Shown here: positions 1-8,367 of the stretch, one piece after another
Layout: each line of letters starts with the position of its first letter
Numbering within the stretch: position 1 is the stretch's first letter
Source: Paenibacillus hunanensis
GTDB taxonomy: Bacteria > Bacillota > Bacilli > Paenibacillales > Paenibacillaceae
Length of the DNA: 64,000 bases
Assembly (NCBI RefSeq): GCF_014645615.1
Contig: NZ_BMMB01000004.1
Span: 521,626-585,625, forward strand
Direction: 5' to 3'
Translations under genes and position numbers: made by a program
The notes under the pieces: model-generated
What the model was told of the DNA's origin: nothing
What the model saw: only the letters and a program-made list of their open reading frames with translations
The model's database searches: none

Positions 1-60
1 TTGCAAGGACTGCTGCATGAGCAAAATGGTCAGGCTGGACGAGGAGGCAGAGAGCGATGA
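1..60 (+). CDS. 3' end of an upstream gene (partial)
   Basis: A reading frame is open from the first base to a TGA at 58-60. That stop overlaps the ATG of the next gene in an ATGA arrangement typical of translationally coupled genes. Only 19 codons are visible, so no function can be given. A second frame is also open here until base 82, which keeps confidence low. Confidence 0.4.
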   Translation: MQGLLHEQNGQAGRGGRER

Positions 61-1004
61 GCCGCAGACTGACAGAAAATAAGCTCATTCTCGTGAAGCG
101 CCGAACACGTCTACAGGAGCTGGTGGTACGATATAATACGGTGCAGCAGGCACAATTTTATATCGAGCGTATGGGTGCTGATTTTAGCGACTATGTGCAG
201 GAGGATCAGCAGTATCAACAAGCGCTGGAGCTGACATTGTTTCAGCTTCAGCAGCTTGGACGCGTACAGCTGCTCGACCGAGAGCATGTACCCAGCTTTA
301 TTTTCGGCCCTGATGATGTGGTAGTCGTGCTGGGACAGGATGGGCTCGTTGCCAATACGATGAAATATGCGACTGGATTACCGCTTATCGGTGTTAATCC
401 AGACCCGCGAAGATGGGATGGTGTATTGCTGCCGTTTGAAGTGAAGGATCTGAGTCTGCTCGTGCCGGATGTATTTGCACGCAAGCGGCAGATGCGCGAT
501 GTGCGTCTGGCATGTGCTACGCTCAATGATGGTCAGGTGCTATACGGGGTTAATGATTTATTTATCGGACGAAAAACGCATGTCTCTGCTCGTTATGAGC
601 TCAGCTACAGCGGAAGAAGTGAACAGCAATCCTCCAGTGGCATTATCATCTCCACCGGCATGGGTGCAACAGGCTGGCTCAAAAGTGTACTGACCGGAGC
701 TGCGGGTATTGTGAGTCTGGCTGGAGGCAGTGAAGCAAGACAGTCGCTCCCTGATCTGAGCGCTTCCTTTGACTGGAACGCACCGTATTTGTATTACAGT
801 GTGCGTGAACCCTTCCCAAGCCGTATGACATCGACGGAGTTGGTGTTTGGCAAGATCGATGGTGAGCCGCTGCGAATTGTATCGCAAATGCCTGAAGAAG
901 GAGTTATTTTCAGCGATGGGGTAGAGAGTGACTATGTCGAGTTTAATTCCGGTATTAGCGCCACGATTGGCATTGCACAGCAAAGAGCGCATCTGGTTAT
1001 CTGA
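57..1004 (+). CDS. NAD kinase-like / diacylglycerol-kinase-fold protein
   Basis: A 315-residue protein with the layout of the NAD kinase family. It has a GQDG motif at residues 93-96 (GGDG in classic NAD kinases), NPDP at 114-117, GVND at 164-167 where NAD kinases carry an NE motif, and a Gly/Thr-rich STGMGATGW at 199-207 matching the TGSTAY region. It probably binds a nucleotide, but GGDG has become GQDG, so NAD phosphorylation is not assured. The start is supported by a GAGGAGG ribosome site at 41-47 and by the ATGA overlap with the preceding frame, which implies an operon. The family call is fairly secure; the substrate is unknown. Confidence 0.75.
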   Translation: MSRRLTENKLILVKRRTRLQELVVRYNTVQQAQFYIERMGADFSDYVQEDQQYQQALELTLFQLQQLGRVQLLDREHVPSFIFGPDDVVVVLGQDGLVANTMKYATGLPLIGVNPDPRRWDGVLLPFEVKDLSLLVPDVFARKRQMRDVRLACATLNDGQVLYGVNDLFIGRKTHVSARYELSYSGRSEQQSSSGIIISTGMGATGWLKSVLTGAAGIVSLAGGSEARQSLPDLSASFDWNAPYLYYSVREPFPSRMTSTELVFGKIDGEPLRIVSQMPEEGVIFSDGVESDYVEFNSGISATIGIAQQRAHLVI

Positions 1005-1014
1005 TGCGCTCTTT
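982..1014. terminator. Hairpin terminator overlapping the end of the NAD-kinase-like gene
   Basis: Perfect 12-base arms (AAAGAGCGCATC at 982-993 and its complement at 1003-1014) flank a 9-base loop. The hairpin includes the last codons and stop of the upstream gene. It sits between two convergent genes and can serve either strand. Confidence 0.6.
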
Positions 1015-1079
1015 GTCATCTGTTCTAAGGTAAAGCTCTCGTTAAGCAAGGCTGTTCATGAATGAACTTATGGCTGAGA

Positions 1080-2192
1080 TTATTTGATCCGAATGATTCG
1101 CACATCCTCATAGGCTGCGGCATCACGTGGCTTGACGACCAGCTGGAGTGAATCGGGATTATCAAGCAGATTGCTATAAAATACATGCTCAAATGTATAC
1201 GGATTCTCGCTAATAAGTCGGCTACCGATTGGGCGCAGCGTAACCGATTCTTCTCCCTTTTCGGAAATGATGCCTTGCGGAATGAGCCAGAGCTGCTTGG
1301 CAAGGTCACCGGATACCTTCTCATCGGCAGTGAAGCGTACGCGCATTTCCAATGGAGAAATCTCTACACGAGATAACGTGATCGTATGGGCGCTCCAGGT
1401 TATCGTTCGATTCGGATAAATAATTTCAGTTTGTTGACGCTGAAAATGAGGTGCCAGCGAAATATGCAGCAGCAGTGTAGGCGAATAATGCACCTGGCTG
1501 GCATTGGCCGCAGCGACGCCGCTGGCTGTGCGATCATTGGACGACATGATCTGGAACTGAGCTGCAATTTCACGTGGAAAGGGCTGCTTTTGATTCAATC
1601 GGACAGTTGCTGTGCCATAGTATTGCTTGGGATTCTGATCATCTGGAGAACCATTCAGACGAGCCGGAGAGTTGCTAAGCAGCTTGCCTGTGGCCACATT
1701 ACGTAGCTTCACACTGCTAAGTCCGGGGATAGTGGAATCACGATCCGTGTGTGCTGTGTAGAGTAGAATCAACCGATTTTCGTCTGCGGTGACAGCATTG
1801 ATGGTTAATCGATAACCATTTTGCTCAGCGCTTTTGTTAATCTTTTGAATATAATCATGCTCGATGGCGGAGGTTAGGCTTTGATTGCCAATCTGCTCGC
1901 TCTGATAAACACGAAACGGCTCTAGCTCGCCCCAGCTTGCTTCGGTAGAATGCGTGCCGATCAATGGCTTCAGCCAGGTCGTTGTCACTAAAATACAAAT
2001 GACAATAAAGGTTGATACTGCTACGACGAGAAGTCGTGTATCGAATAAATGGCGCAACCCTGCCCAGAAGGAGCGATGATTGGCAGGAACAGCCGAGTTC
2101 TCGACTGCGACAGGAAGGGTAGGCGGGGAAGACTGTGTAAGATGCATCGGCTTGGCATCTGGCGTTGTCGGCTGCTTGTCATGCTCGTTCAT
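1080..2192 (-). CDS. Single-pass membrane protein with a DUF4179/anti-sigma-like extracellular region
   Basis: A 370-residue protein with a hydrophilic, Pro/Thr-rich N-terminus of about 50 residues inside the cell, one membrane helix at about 53-73, and a long extracellular part of beta-rich character. This resembles DUF4179-type proteins, many of which are anti-sigma factors next to an ECF sigma gene. No sigma gene lies beside it here. I chose the ATG at 2192 because an AAGGAGG site sits 8 bases upstream; the longer frame to 2222 would place that ribosome site inside the coding region. Family placement is by overall pattern, not a decisive motif. Confidence 0.6.
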   Translation of the reverse strand: MNEHDKQPTTPDAKPMHLTQSSPPTLPVAVENSAVPANHRSFWAGLRHLFDTRLLVVAVSTFIVICILVTTTWLKPLIGTHSTEASWGELEPFRVYQSEQIGNQSLTSAIEHDYIQKINKSAEQNGYRLTINAVTADENRLILLYTAHTDRDSTIPGLSSVKLRNVATGKLLSNSPARLNGSPDDQNPKQYYGTATVRLNQKQPFPREIAAQFQIMSSNDRTASGVAAANASQVHYSPTLLLHISLAPHFQRQQTEIIYPNRTITWSAHTITLSRVEISPLEMRVRFTADEKVSGDLAKQLWLIPQGIISEKGEESVTLRPIGSRLISENPYTFEHVFYSNLLDNPDSLQLVVKPRDAAAYEDVRIIRIK

Positions 2193-2323
2193 CTTCAGTC
2201 CTCCTTTCAGATGGTTGATCATGTCCTATAACAAAAACAATGATTTACCTCCATTGTACCTTGTTTTAGATCATAAATTCCAGCCAATCGTGACAAATGT
2301 ATAGATTTGTTCCTGGGCTGCAA

Positions 2324-2366
2324 AAGGCGTTCACCTGCGTAACTGAAATACGCAAATGAACGCCTT
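2324..2366 (-). terminator. Terminator of the chemoreceptor gene
   Basis: Ten-base outer arms (AAGGCGTTCA with its complement) enclose a second stem (TGCGTA/TACGCA). On the minus strand the stem runs into TTTTG, just after the stop of the chemoreceptor gene. Confidence 0.6.
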
Positions 2367-2411
2367 ATCGGATCATCTATTAAAGCAATTATTGAATCAT
2401 GGAAAGTATGC

Positions 2412-4112
2412 TTAGACTTTAAATTGACTTACCTGTGCTTGAAGCTGCTCTGCTGTTTTCGCTAGTGAAGTAGAAGAGGTTGTGATCTCTTCCATCGAAG
2501 CCAGCTGCTCCTCGGTTGCAGCTGATACATTCATCGTACCTGCTGATGTTTCTTCAGTAATGCGAGCGATCTCTTCGGCAAAACGCATCAGCTCTTCTGT
2601 GCTTGCAGACATTTGCTCTGCACCCGCAGATACTTCCTCGATATCACCAGCTACCTGATTAACAGCAGACAGAATACCTTCAAATGCAGTACCCGCCACC
2701 GATACAGATTCAATTCCTTTGCTAACCTCTTGTGTGTTTACTTCTACTGCTTGAATCGCACGATACGTTTCCTTTTGAATCGTTGTGACCAGATCGGTAA
2801 TCTGACGAGCAGAATCAGCCGATTGCTCAGCCAGCTTACGAACTTCATCCGCAACGACTGCAAAGCCGCGTCCTGCATCGCCAGCACGTGCTGCTTCGAT
2901 CGCTGCATTCAGCGCCAGCAGATTCGTTTGCGAGGAGATACCTGTAATTACATCGGTAATGTTACCGATCGTCTGGGAACGCTCACCCAGCTCCTGTACG
3001 ATTTGGGACAGGGAAGACATGGAGCCTTGAATCGAATCCATCTGTGCTACCGCTGTACGAATTGCCTGATTACCATCTGCTGACTTGGAAGCAGCTTCTA
3101 CGGCAGAACCGGATACCGTTTGTGCACGAACCGCGATCTGCTCGACGCCGATGGACATTTCCTTCATTGCTTGCGAAGAACGACTTGTCAGTTCGACCTG
3201 ACGGTTTGTTCCTTCCGCAACTTCTTGAATAGTTTCTGCAATCTGACGGGAAGCGTCTGTGTTCTGCTCACTGCTCGCTGTCAATTCCTCAGAGGAAGCA
3301 GCGATCGTCTCGGACGTTGTAGCTACCGATTCGATCAGGCTACGCAGATTGCCAGTCATGGTGTTAAATGCATTTGCCAGCATACCAACCTCATCACGAT
3401 TTTTGATCTGGATCATTTCACCTGTCAGATCGCCACCAGCAATGCGTTCAGCCGATGCTTGCAGACGTTTAACGGGTCTGGAGATGAGTGCAGAGATGAA
3501 GAAAGCAATAGCAAGACCTGCCAGAATAGCGATGATGGAGATCACAATGACATTAAAGATTGTTTTCTCGCTAAGTTCAGTTGCAGATGCTGTAGAAGCA
3601 GTAGCATTTTTATTTTCGAGATCGATTAATTGAGAGAGAGTTGTGTTAGCTGTATACCATGATGGATAGGCTTTGCTATGAAGTGTACTCAGCTCAATCA
3701 GCTGATTTTCTTGGCCAGCAGTAATCATAGCTGGAATTAGAGGAAGATATTCGCTATAACTTTTGTCGAATCTTTCGTATAATTCCATTTCCTCTTGTGT
3801 TTGCATTAATTGCTTGAGTTTTGGACGCTCGCCTTCGATTTTTTGGAGTAATGCATCCAAGCTTTCCTGAAAGCTTTTTACCTGAGAAGGATTACGCTCT
3901 ACGCCAACACTTAGCATCAACCGCTCGACATCGGATACATCGCCGTTCATAATACCGAGCAGTGTTACACTAGGCATTGCCTTTTTATCAATGACATCGA
4001 TTTGCTTGCCCATCCCATTAATACCATAAATACTAAGCGCCGAAATCGCAATCAGCAAAAGGATAACAGCTGCAAATCCAGAGATTAATTTCATCTGAAT
4101 AGTAAGTTTCAT
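2412..4112 (-). CDS. Methyl-accepting chemotaxis protein
   Basis: A 566-residue transmembrane chemoreceptor. Membrane helix 1 is at about 8-30, followed by an extracellular four-helix-bundle-type sensor, membrane helix 2 at about 186-209, a HAMP domain at about 207-260, and a long cytoplasmic signalling coiled coil. The highly conserved hairpin tip ([14 protein letters not shown]) that contacts CheA and CheW lies near residue 400. The ligand cannot be read from sequence. I start at the ATG at 4112 because a GGAGAG site precedes it; a GTG at 4127 is a weaker alternative. No che genes are adjacent. A SigD-like promoter lies upstream. Confidence 0.9.
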   Translation of the reverse strand: MKLTIQMKLISGFAAVILLLIAISALSIYGINGMGKQIDVIDKKAMPSVTLLGIMNGDVSDVERLMLSVGVERNPSQVKSFQESLDALLQKIEGERPKLKQLMQTQEEMELYERFDKSYSEYLPLIPAMITAGQENQLIELSTLHSKAYPSWYTANTTLSQLIDLENKNATASTASATELSEKTIFNVIVISIIAILAGLAIAFFISALISRPVKRLQASAERIAGGDLTGEMIQIKNRDEVGMLANAFNTMTGNLRSLIESVATTSETIAASSEELTASSEQNTDASRQIAETIQEVAEGTNRQVELTSRSSQAMKEMSIGVEQIAVRAQTVSGSAVEAASKSADGNQAIRTAVAQMDSIQGSMSSLSQIVQELGERSQTIGNITDVITGISSQTNLLALNAAIEAARAGDAGRGFAVVADEVRKLAEQSADSARQITDLVTTIQKETYRAIQAVEVNTQEVSKGIESVSVAGTAFEGILSAVNQVAGDIEEVSAGAEQMSASTEELMRFAEEIARITEETSAGTMNVSAATEEQLASMEEITTSSTSLAKTAEQLQAQVSQFKV

Positions 4113-4154
4113 AGTTTCACTCTCCACTAGTCAATTGGTTACTTGTTACGTCAT

Positions 4155-4179
4155 ATATATATATCGTCCAAGTTGACAA
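4155..4179 (-). promoter_or_regulatory. Possible housekeeping promoter of the chemoreceptor gene
   Basis: On the minus strand a TTGTCA box (4174-4179) is followed by an alternating TATATATA stretch that offers several -10 registers. The exact -10 is not fixed, so this is a weak call. Confidence 0.3.
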
Positions 4180-4375
4180 AAATTTTACAGCCAAAATTAC
4201 AATTTATTGGTTCTAAATGCCTATACGAGAATTATCAGTAAACATAATTCGATATTAAATTCAATTATTAATTTGATTGAACGTTGTTATAAGAAATTTT
4301 AAAAAGAAAATAATTTCGCTATATATATATTATGATGCAAAAAAAATAAATTAATATCGAAATTTGTCGTTTTTG

Positions 4376-4402
4376 TTATCGGTTTTTACACAGTTAAATC
4401 TA
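4376..4402 (-). promoter_or_regulatory. SigD-like flagellar/chemotaxis promoter
   Basis: On the minus strand TAGA, exactly 15 bases, then ACCGATAA. The SigD consensus is TAAA-N15-GCCGATAA, so there is one mismatch in each box. It would give a leader of about 260 bases ahead of the chemoreceptor, a gene class normally under SigD. Confidence 0.5.
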
Positions 4403-4536
4403 GATATAGTCGTTTTACAGTGAAAATGCTGGAATCTTGCTTATACCACAAAGGATCATTGAATTGCTTGTCGACAAACGGTATGATCGAGAAAGAAGCG
4501 TACTAACTATAGCTTGAGAGATGAGGAGTGTATACG

Positions 4537-5856
4537 ATGCGGCATCATCAATGGGCATACGTACCGCCAATGGGCTGGAATAGCTGGGACTGCTATGGGG
4601 CTGCGGTACGTGAAGAAGAGATTAGAGCAAATGCAGAATATATGGCAAATCATCTCAGGGAGTATGGATGGGAGTACATTGTGGTGGATATTCAGTGGTA
4701 TGAACCGGAAGCGGTATCATCCGCATACCGTCCATTCGTTTCTCTTGATATGGACGAGTATTCCAGACTGATTCCAGCAACGAACCGTTTTCCGTCCGCA
4801 GCCGAGGGGAAAGGCTTTAAGCCGCTTGCGGATTATGTGCATTCGCTCGGACTGAGCTTTGGCATTCATATCATGCGTGGCATTCCGCGTCAGGCGGTGC
4901 ATGCGGATACGCCGATCAAAGGAACCTCAGTAACGGCGCGTCAGGTTGCGCATACGAACTCGATTTGTCCATGGAATACCGATATGTACGGAGTGGATGC
5001 GTCGAAAGAGGGCGCGCAGGAATATTATAATTCTCTATTTGATCTGTATGCAGAATGGGGAGTCGATTTTGTCAAAGTCGATGATATTGCGGCCTCACGT
5101 TTATATGATACGCATCTCGCAGAGATGGAGCTGATTCGTAATGCGATCGATCAGTGTGGTCGTGCCATGGTATTAAGCCTGTCTCCAGGGCCTGCACCGC
5201 TCGGGTATCATGAAGCGTTCCGGGCAAACGCGAATATGTGGCGCATTACAGATGATTTCTGGGATCAATGGGAACTGCTATATGAGATGTTCGAGCGCTG
5301 TGAGCAATGGGCGCAGTTTGTCGAAGTGGGGAGCTGGCCAGACTGTGATATGCTGCCACTCGGTCATATCGGTATTCGTTCCGTTGACGGTGGTGGAAGC
5401 GATCGCTGGACACGCTTTACCGAGGATGAACAGACGACGATGATGACGCTATGGTCAATCTTCCGTTCTCCGCTCATGTTTGGTGGCGAGCTGCGTGATA
5501 ACGATGCATGGACAATGTCGCTATTGACGAACGATGAGGTGCTGGAGGCGAATCGCTCCGGTCATTATGCGCGTCAGGTGTACAGGGATGAGTATGATCG
5601 AATCGTCTGGACATCAGAGAATAGCAGAACTGGAGACCATTATGTTGCGCTGTTCAATGCAAGTGATGATCCAGCGCTGGTGCGTGTTAGTCTAGAGCAG
5701 CTAGGCTTGTCTGGTACATTCCGCCTGCGCAATCTATGGGAACGCGCAGAAGCAGGTATGGTGAATTATGATATCGATGTGAAGGTTCCAGCACATGGCG
5801 CGAGGTTTTATAAGCTGAGTCGGATGGATTATGAGGATGTTATTGTGCGTATGTAG
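4537..5856 (+). CDS. GH27 family glycoside hydrolase (alpha-galactosidase-like)
   Basis: A 439-residue enzyme with the GH27 signature MGWNSWDCYG at 12-21. The likely nucleophile is Asp182 in the FVKVDD strand, and the acid/base candidate is Asp239 or Asp240 in RITDDFWD. It lacks a signal peptide, so it should act in the cytoplasm on imported oligosaccharides, releasing alpha-galactose or possibly beta-L-arabinopyranose, which some GH27 members cleave. The ATG at 4537 has a GAGGAG site 8 bases upstream; a GTG at 4528 falls inside that site. It stands alone, but alpha-galactosidase activity would fit the mannan locus at 36-47 kb (galactomannan side chains). Confidence 0.85.
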   Translation: MRHHQWAYVPPMGWNSWDCYGAAVREEEIRANAEYMANHLREYGWEYIVVDIQWYEPEAVSSAYRPFVSLDMDEYSRLIPATNRFPSAAEGKGFKPLADYVHSLGLSFGIHIMRGIPRQAVHADTPIKGTSVTARQVAHTNSICPWNTDMYGVDASKEGAQEYYNSLFDLYAEWGVDFVKVDDIAASRLYDTHLAEMELIRNAIDQCGRAMVLSLSPGPAPLGYHEAFRANANMWRITDDFWDQWELLYEMFERCEQWAQFVEVGSWPDCDMLPLGHIGIRSVDGGGSDRWTRFTEDEQTTMMTLWSIFRSPLMFGGELRDNDAWTMSLLTNDEVLEANRSGHYARQVYRDEYDRIVWTSENSRTGDHYVALFNASDDPALVRVSLEQLGLSGTFRLRNLWERAEAGMVNYDIDVKVPAHGARFYKLSRMDYEDVIVRM

Positions 5857-5893
5857 ATGTCTAGAAACTATACAAAATAAAAGCATGACAAAT

Positions 5894-5928
5894 AAAAGAG
5901 TAGAGCGCATTACGCGTTCTACTCTTTT
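5894..5928. terminator. Bidirectional terminator between GH27 and degV-family genes
   Basis: A near-perfect 15-base stem (AAAAGAGTAGAGCGC and its complement with one G-U) with a 5-base loop, A-rich on one side and T-rich on the other. It lies between convergent genes. Confidence 0.8.
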
Positions 5929-5989
5929 ACGTATAGCTTTATATAGTATGTTTAATCTATTCATGATCAAGCGATCATGTCATATTCAA

Positions 5990-6877
5990 TCAAGCCATAG
6001 TCGGCACAGATGCAGGCGCACCTAAGCGTCCCAACGCACTGTAATGATTCTTAATCCAAGCCAGCGCCAGCGTACCCTCACCAGCATGGATACCAGCTAC
6101 CGGAATAAACGAAGCGATCTCGATCCGCAGTAACGGAGCCATATGCAGAATCTCTTCCTTCAGCTTGAATGCGCCTTCCATATTGTTCGCATGCATAATG
6201 CATACATCACGTACATGCTCCATATCTTTTTTTAGCACATCCAGTAGTTTCAGTCGTGCCTTCTTCATCGTACGAATCTTATCCTCGACAATAACCTTCC
6301 CCTCTTGAAAGCGGAGCAGTAAATGAATCGACAAGAGATTGCTAATCACAAGCTGTGTACCGGATACGCGTCCACTGCGATGCAGCTGGGATAGACTTGC
6401 CGGAATCATGTAAAAGCTCATATCGTTGATCATACCTTGAATCCGGTCGCGAATCTCCAGCGCGCTCATGCCTTCGCGGTAGTACAGAATCCCTTGCAGG
6501 ATCATCTCGCGTAGTGGGAATGCGCCAATCTTGGAATCTATGCCGATAATCGGCGTTTCTGCGATCTCAGCTGCTTGCAGGGAAGAGTGATACGTTCCGC
6601 TCAGCTCAGACGAGCAGTGGATCACAATAATATCATCATAATGCCCTTTCAGGCTCTCATATAAACGAATAAATTCGCCAATCGGCGGCTGTGAGCTGCT
6701 TACCTTCTCATGCTCACGCATTTTCTCATAAAATTGCTCGGATGTAATATCGACATTTTCACGATAAACCTCGTCTCCAGCAATCAGGCAAAGTGGCACA
6801 ACATACACATCGTGCTCACGAGCAAAATCGGCATCCAACATGGCAGTGCTATCTGTTACCCAGGCGATTGTTCTCAT
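5990..6877 (-). CDS. DegV family fatty-acid-binding protein
   Basis: A 295-residue protein with DegV family hallmarks: an N-terminal VTDSTA strand, an SSSQP segment near 60, the HCSSELSGTY loop near 90 and a second EDD-fold domain. DegV proteins bind a fatty acid in the cleft between two domains. Relatives include FakB, which presents fatty acids to FakA kinase; whether this protein does so cannot be read here. No fakA homologue is in the window. It is divergent from the DUF1836 gene. Confidence 0.88.
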   Translation of the reverse strand: MRTIAWVTDSTAMLDADFAREHDVYVVPLCLIAGDEVYRENVDITSEQFYEKMREHEKVSSSQPPIGEFIRLYESLKGHYDDIIVIHCSSELSGTYHSSLQAAEIAETPIIGIDSKIGAFPLREMILQGILYYREGMSALEIRDRIQGMINDMSFYMIPASLSQLHRSGRVSGTQLVISNLLSIHLLLRFQEGKVIVEDKIRTMKKARLKLLDVLKKDMEHVRDVCIMHANNMEGAFKLKEEILHMAPLLRIEIASFIPVAGIHAGEGTLALAWIKNHYSALGRLGAPASVPTMA

Positions 6878-7087
6878 TCAGATCACTACTTTCATTCAAA
6901 GGTTTCAGCAATGCCTTGAAATATGCAGTGTAGCGCGCCATCTCAAACATTGTGAGCATATGGTATTTTGCAATGATGTGTAGTCTAAGAAGTTAAGACA
7001 AAATAGACATATGTACTTCATAACTTTATCATGTAGTTATTATAACTAGATGTGATGTTGATTACAAACTTTAAATGTTGTTACGAA

Positions 7088-7126
7088 AACGAAATGTTTT
7101 TCGTTTCAGCTTCTTTTCGGTATAAT
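7088..7126 (+). promoter_or_regulatory. Putative promoter with overlapping inverted repeat upstream of DUF1836 gene
   Basis: TATAAT lies at 7121-7126. The -35 region is poor but overlaps a perfect inverted repeat, AACGAAA (7088-7094) and TTTCGTT (7099-7105) with a 4-base loop, which could be an operator. The rest of 6878-7280 shows nothing I can name. Confidence 0.4.
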
Positions 7127-7280
7127 AGTAAAATAGTCATTTATAGCAGCAGAGCGTTCACCATTTCGACATGAATATAGACATAAGCTCATTGGAACGT
7201 TCGGGTTACATACTCCATATTCTCATTAGCAGTATGACAGGCAATAACCAATATAGTAGCAATGGAAGGAGATACAAGAG

Positions 7281-7883
7281 ATGGAACCGCAATATCCACT
7301 GCTCGACCAGCTTAAAGAATGGGGCGAGGGTAAGGTCGCGTATCGCTTTCCGCGCTGGGAACAGCTTCCGATGATCGGCATTTATATGGATCAGCTCGTC
7401 GCCTGGCTGGAGTTTCAATTCAATCAGTTTCCCGGCGAAACCGCAGGGAAGCTGATCACCCCATCGATGATTAACAACTATGTGAAGCAGAAGATTATCC
7501 CACCTACCGTTAAGAAAAAATATTCCCGCGAGCATATCGCGTACCTGATTATGATCTGCAATCTAAAGCCCGTATTACCGATCGGCACCATTCAAGCAAT
7601 GATCGCTACACAGCTTAAAACGATGACACTGGATGAGATTTACAATCATTTTTGCGAAGAACAGGAAGCCGCTTCACGGTATACGATGGAGATGGCGAAG
7701 CAGGAAGGTCGCCAGCTGCGTGATAATGCAGAAGGTTCGCAGGAGGAGATGTTAGCTGGATTCTCGCTCAAGATGGCGACGCTGGCGAATGCGGGGAAGA
7801 TTCTGGCGGAGAAGATTACGGGGTTGGAAGGGGAAGCAGAGCAGGAGCAGTTGAAAGATGACCTGGCTCAAGCATGTGAATGA
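7281..7883 (+). CDS. DUF1836 domain protein
   Basis: A 200-residue soluble protein. The central part (about 25-130) matches the DUF1836 pattern, including LITPSMINNYVKQ and KKYSREHIAYL, and looks like a helix-turn-helix of the MerR type. This suggests DNA binding, but no target is known. The C-terminal 60 residues are charged and helical. A GGAAGGAG site precedes the ATG. It is divergent from the degV-family gene and followed after 49 bases by an XRE gene, so the two may be co-transcribed. Confidence 0.75.
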   Translation: MEPQYPLLDQLKEWGEGKVAYRFPRWEQLPMIGIYMDQLVAWLEFQFNQFPGETAGKLITPSMINNYVKQKIIPPTVKKKYSREHIAYLIMICNLKPVLPIGTIQAMIATQLKTMTLDEIYNHFCEEQEAASRYTMEMAKQEGRQLRDNAEGSQEEMLAGFSLKMATLANAGKILAEKITGLEGEAEQEQLKDDLAQACE

Positions 7884-7932
7884 TCGTTTGCATAGCATGA
7901 TAGAACGTGCAAAAGGAACGTGTCTATAATAA

Positions 7933-8148
7933 TTGTACAAACGTATACGTGATTTGAGAGAAGATAAGGATCTGACTCAGCAAGAAATGGCGAATATGCT
8001 TCATACTACGCAGACGACATATTCTCGCTATGAGCGTGGCGATCTTGATATTCCAACGGCAGTCCTAATCAAGCTTGCAAGATTCCACAAGGTTAGTATT
8101 GACTATCTGTTGAATGAAACCAATCATCCGCAAAGATACGATTCTTAA
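7933..8148 (+). CDS. Small XRE-family transcriptional regulator
   Basis: A 71-residue protein consisting almost only of a Cro/C1-type helix-turn-helix: LTQQEMANMLHTTQTTYSRYERG forms the helices, followed by the typical IPTAVLIKLARFHKVSIDYLL tail. The start is a TTG at 7933; no ATG is in frame and the nearest purine-rich stretch (AAAGGAA at 7912) is rather far away, so translation may be weak or coupled to the DUF1836 gene. Target genes are unknown. Confidence 0.8.
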   Translation: MYKRIRDLREDKDLTQQEMANMLHTTQTTYSRYERGDLDIPTAVLIKLARFHKVSIDYLLNETNHPQRYDS

Positions 8149-8236
8149 AAGACGGATTGCCACACTGCAATCAGATGATATACGGCAGCATGAAGAAATT
8201 ATTTAAGTTATCATCGGAAAAGCGGCTCAGAAAGAA

Positions 8237-8273
8237 AAAAGATGAACACGCTCTAAGCGATGTTCATCTTTTT
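8237..8273. terminator. Terminator after the XRE gene
   Basis: AAGATGAACA with its complement TGTTCATCTT forms the stem, followed by TTTTTG. It lies between the XRE gene and the convergent TerD-vWA gene. Confidence 0.75.
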
Positions 8274-8367
8274 GCTGAAATTCTGTTATTTCGCGATTTA
8301 TATTAAACCTGCCCCGTTTTATGTTTTCCTCAGATTGGACTACTTCCAAATCTGCTATAAAGCAACA

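Larger units (their letters stand above)
4113..4536. other. AT-rich divergent intergenic region
   Basis: About 420 bases between the divergent chemoreceptor and GH27 genes. It is strongly AT-rich with two TATATATA runs (4153-4164 and 4320-4330). Apart from the SigD-like and weak housekeeping promoters listed separately, I see no gene or clear operator. Confidence 0.5.

Noticed and set aside
4438..4485. Possible cre site upstream of the GH27 gene
   Set aside because: The best candidate (around ACAAACGGTATGA) mismatches the consensus at four fixed positions.
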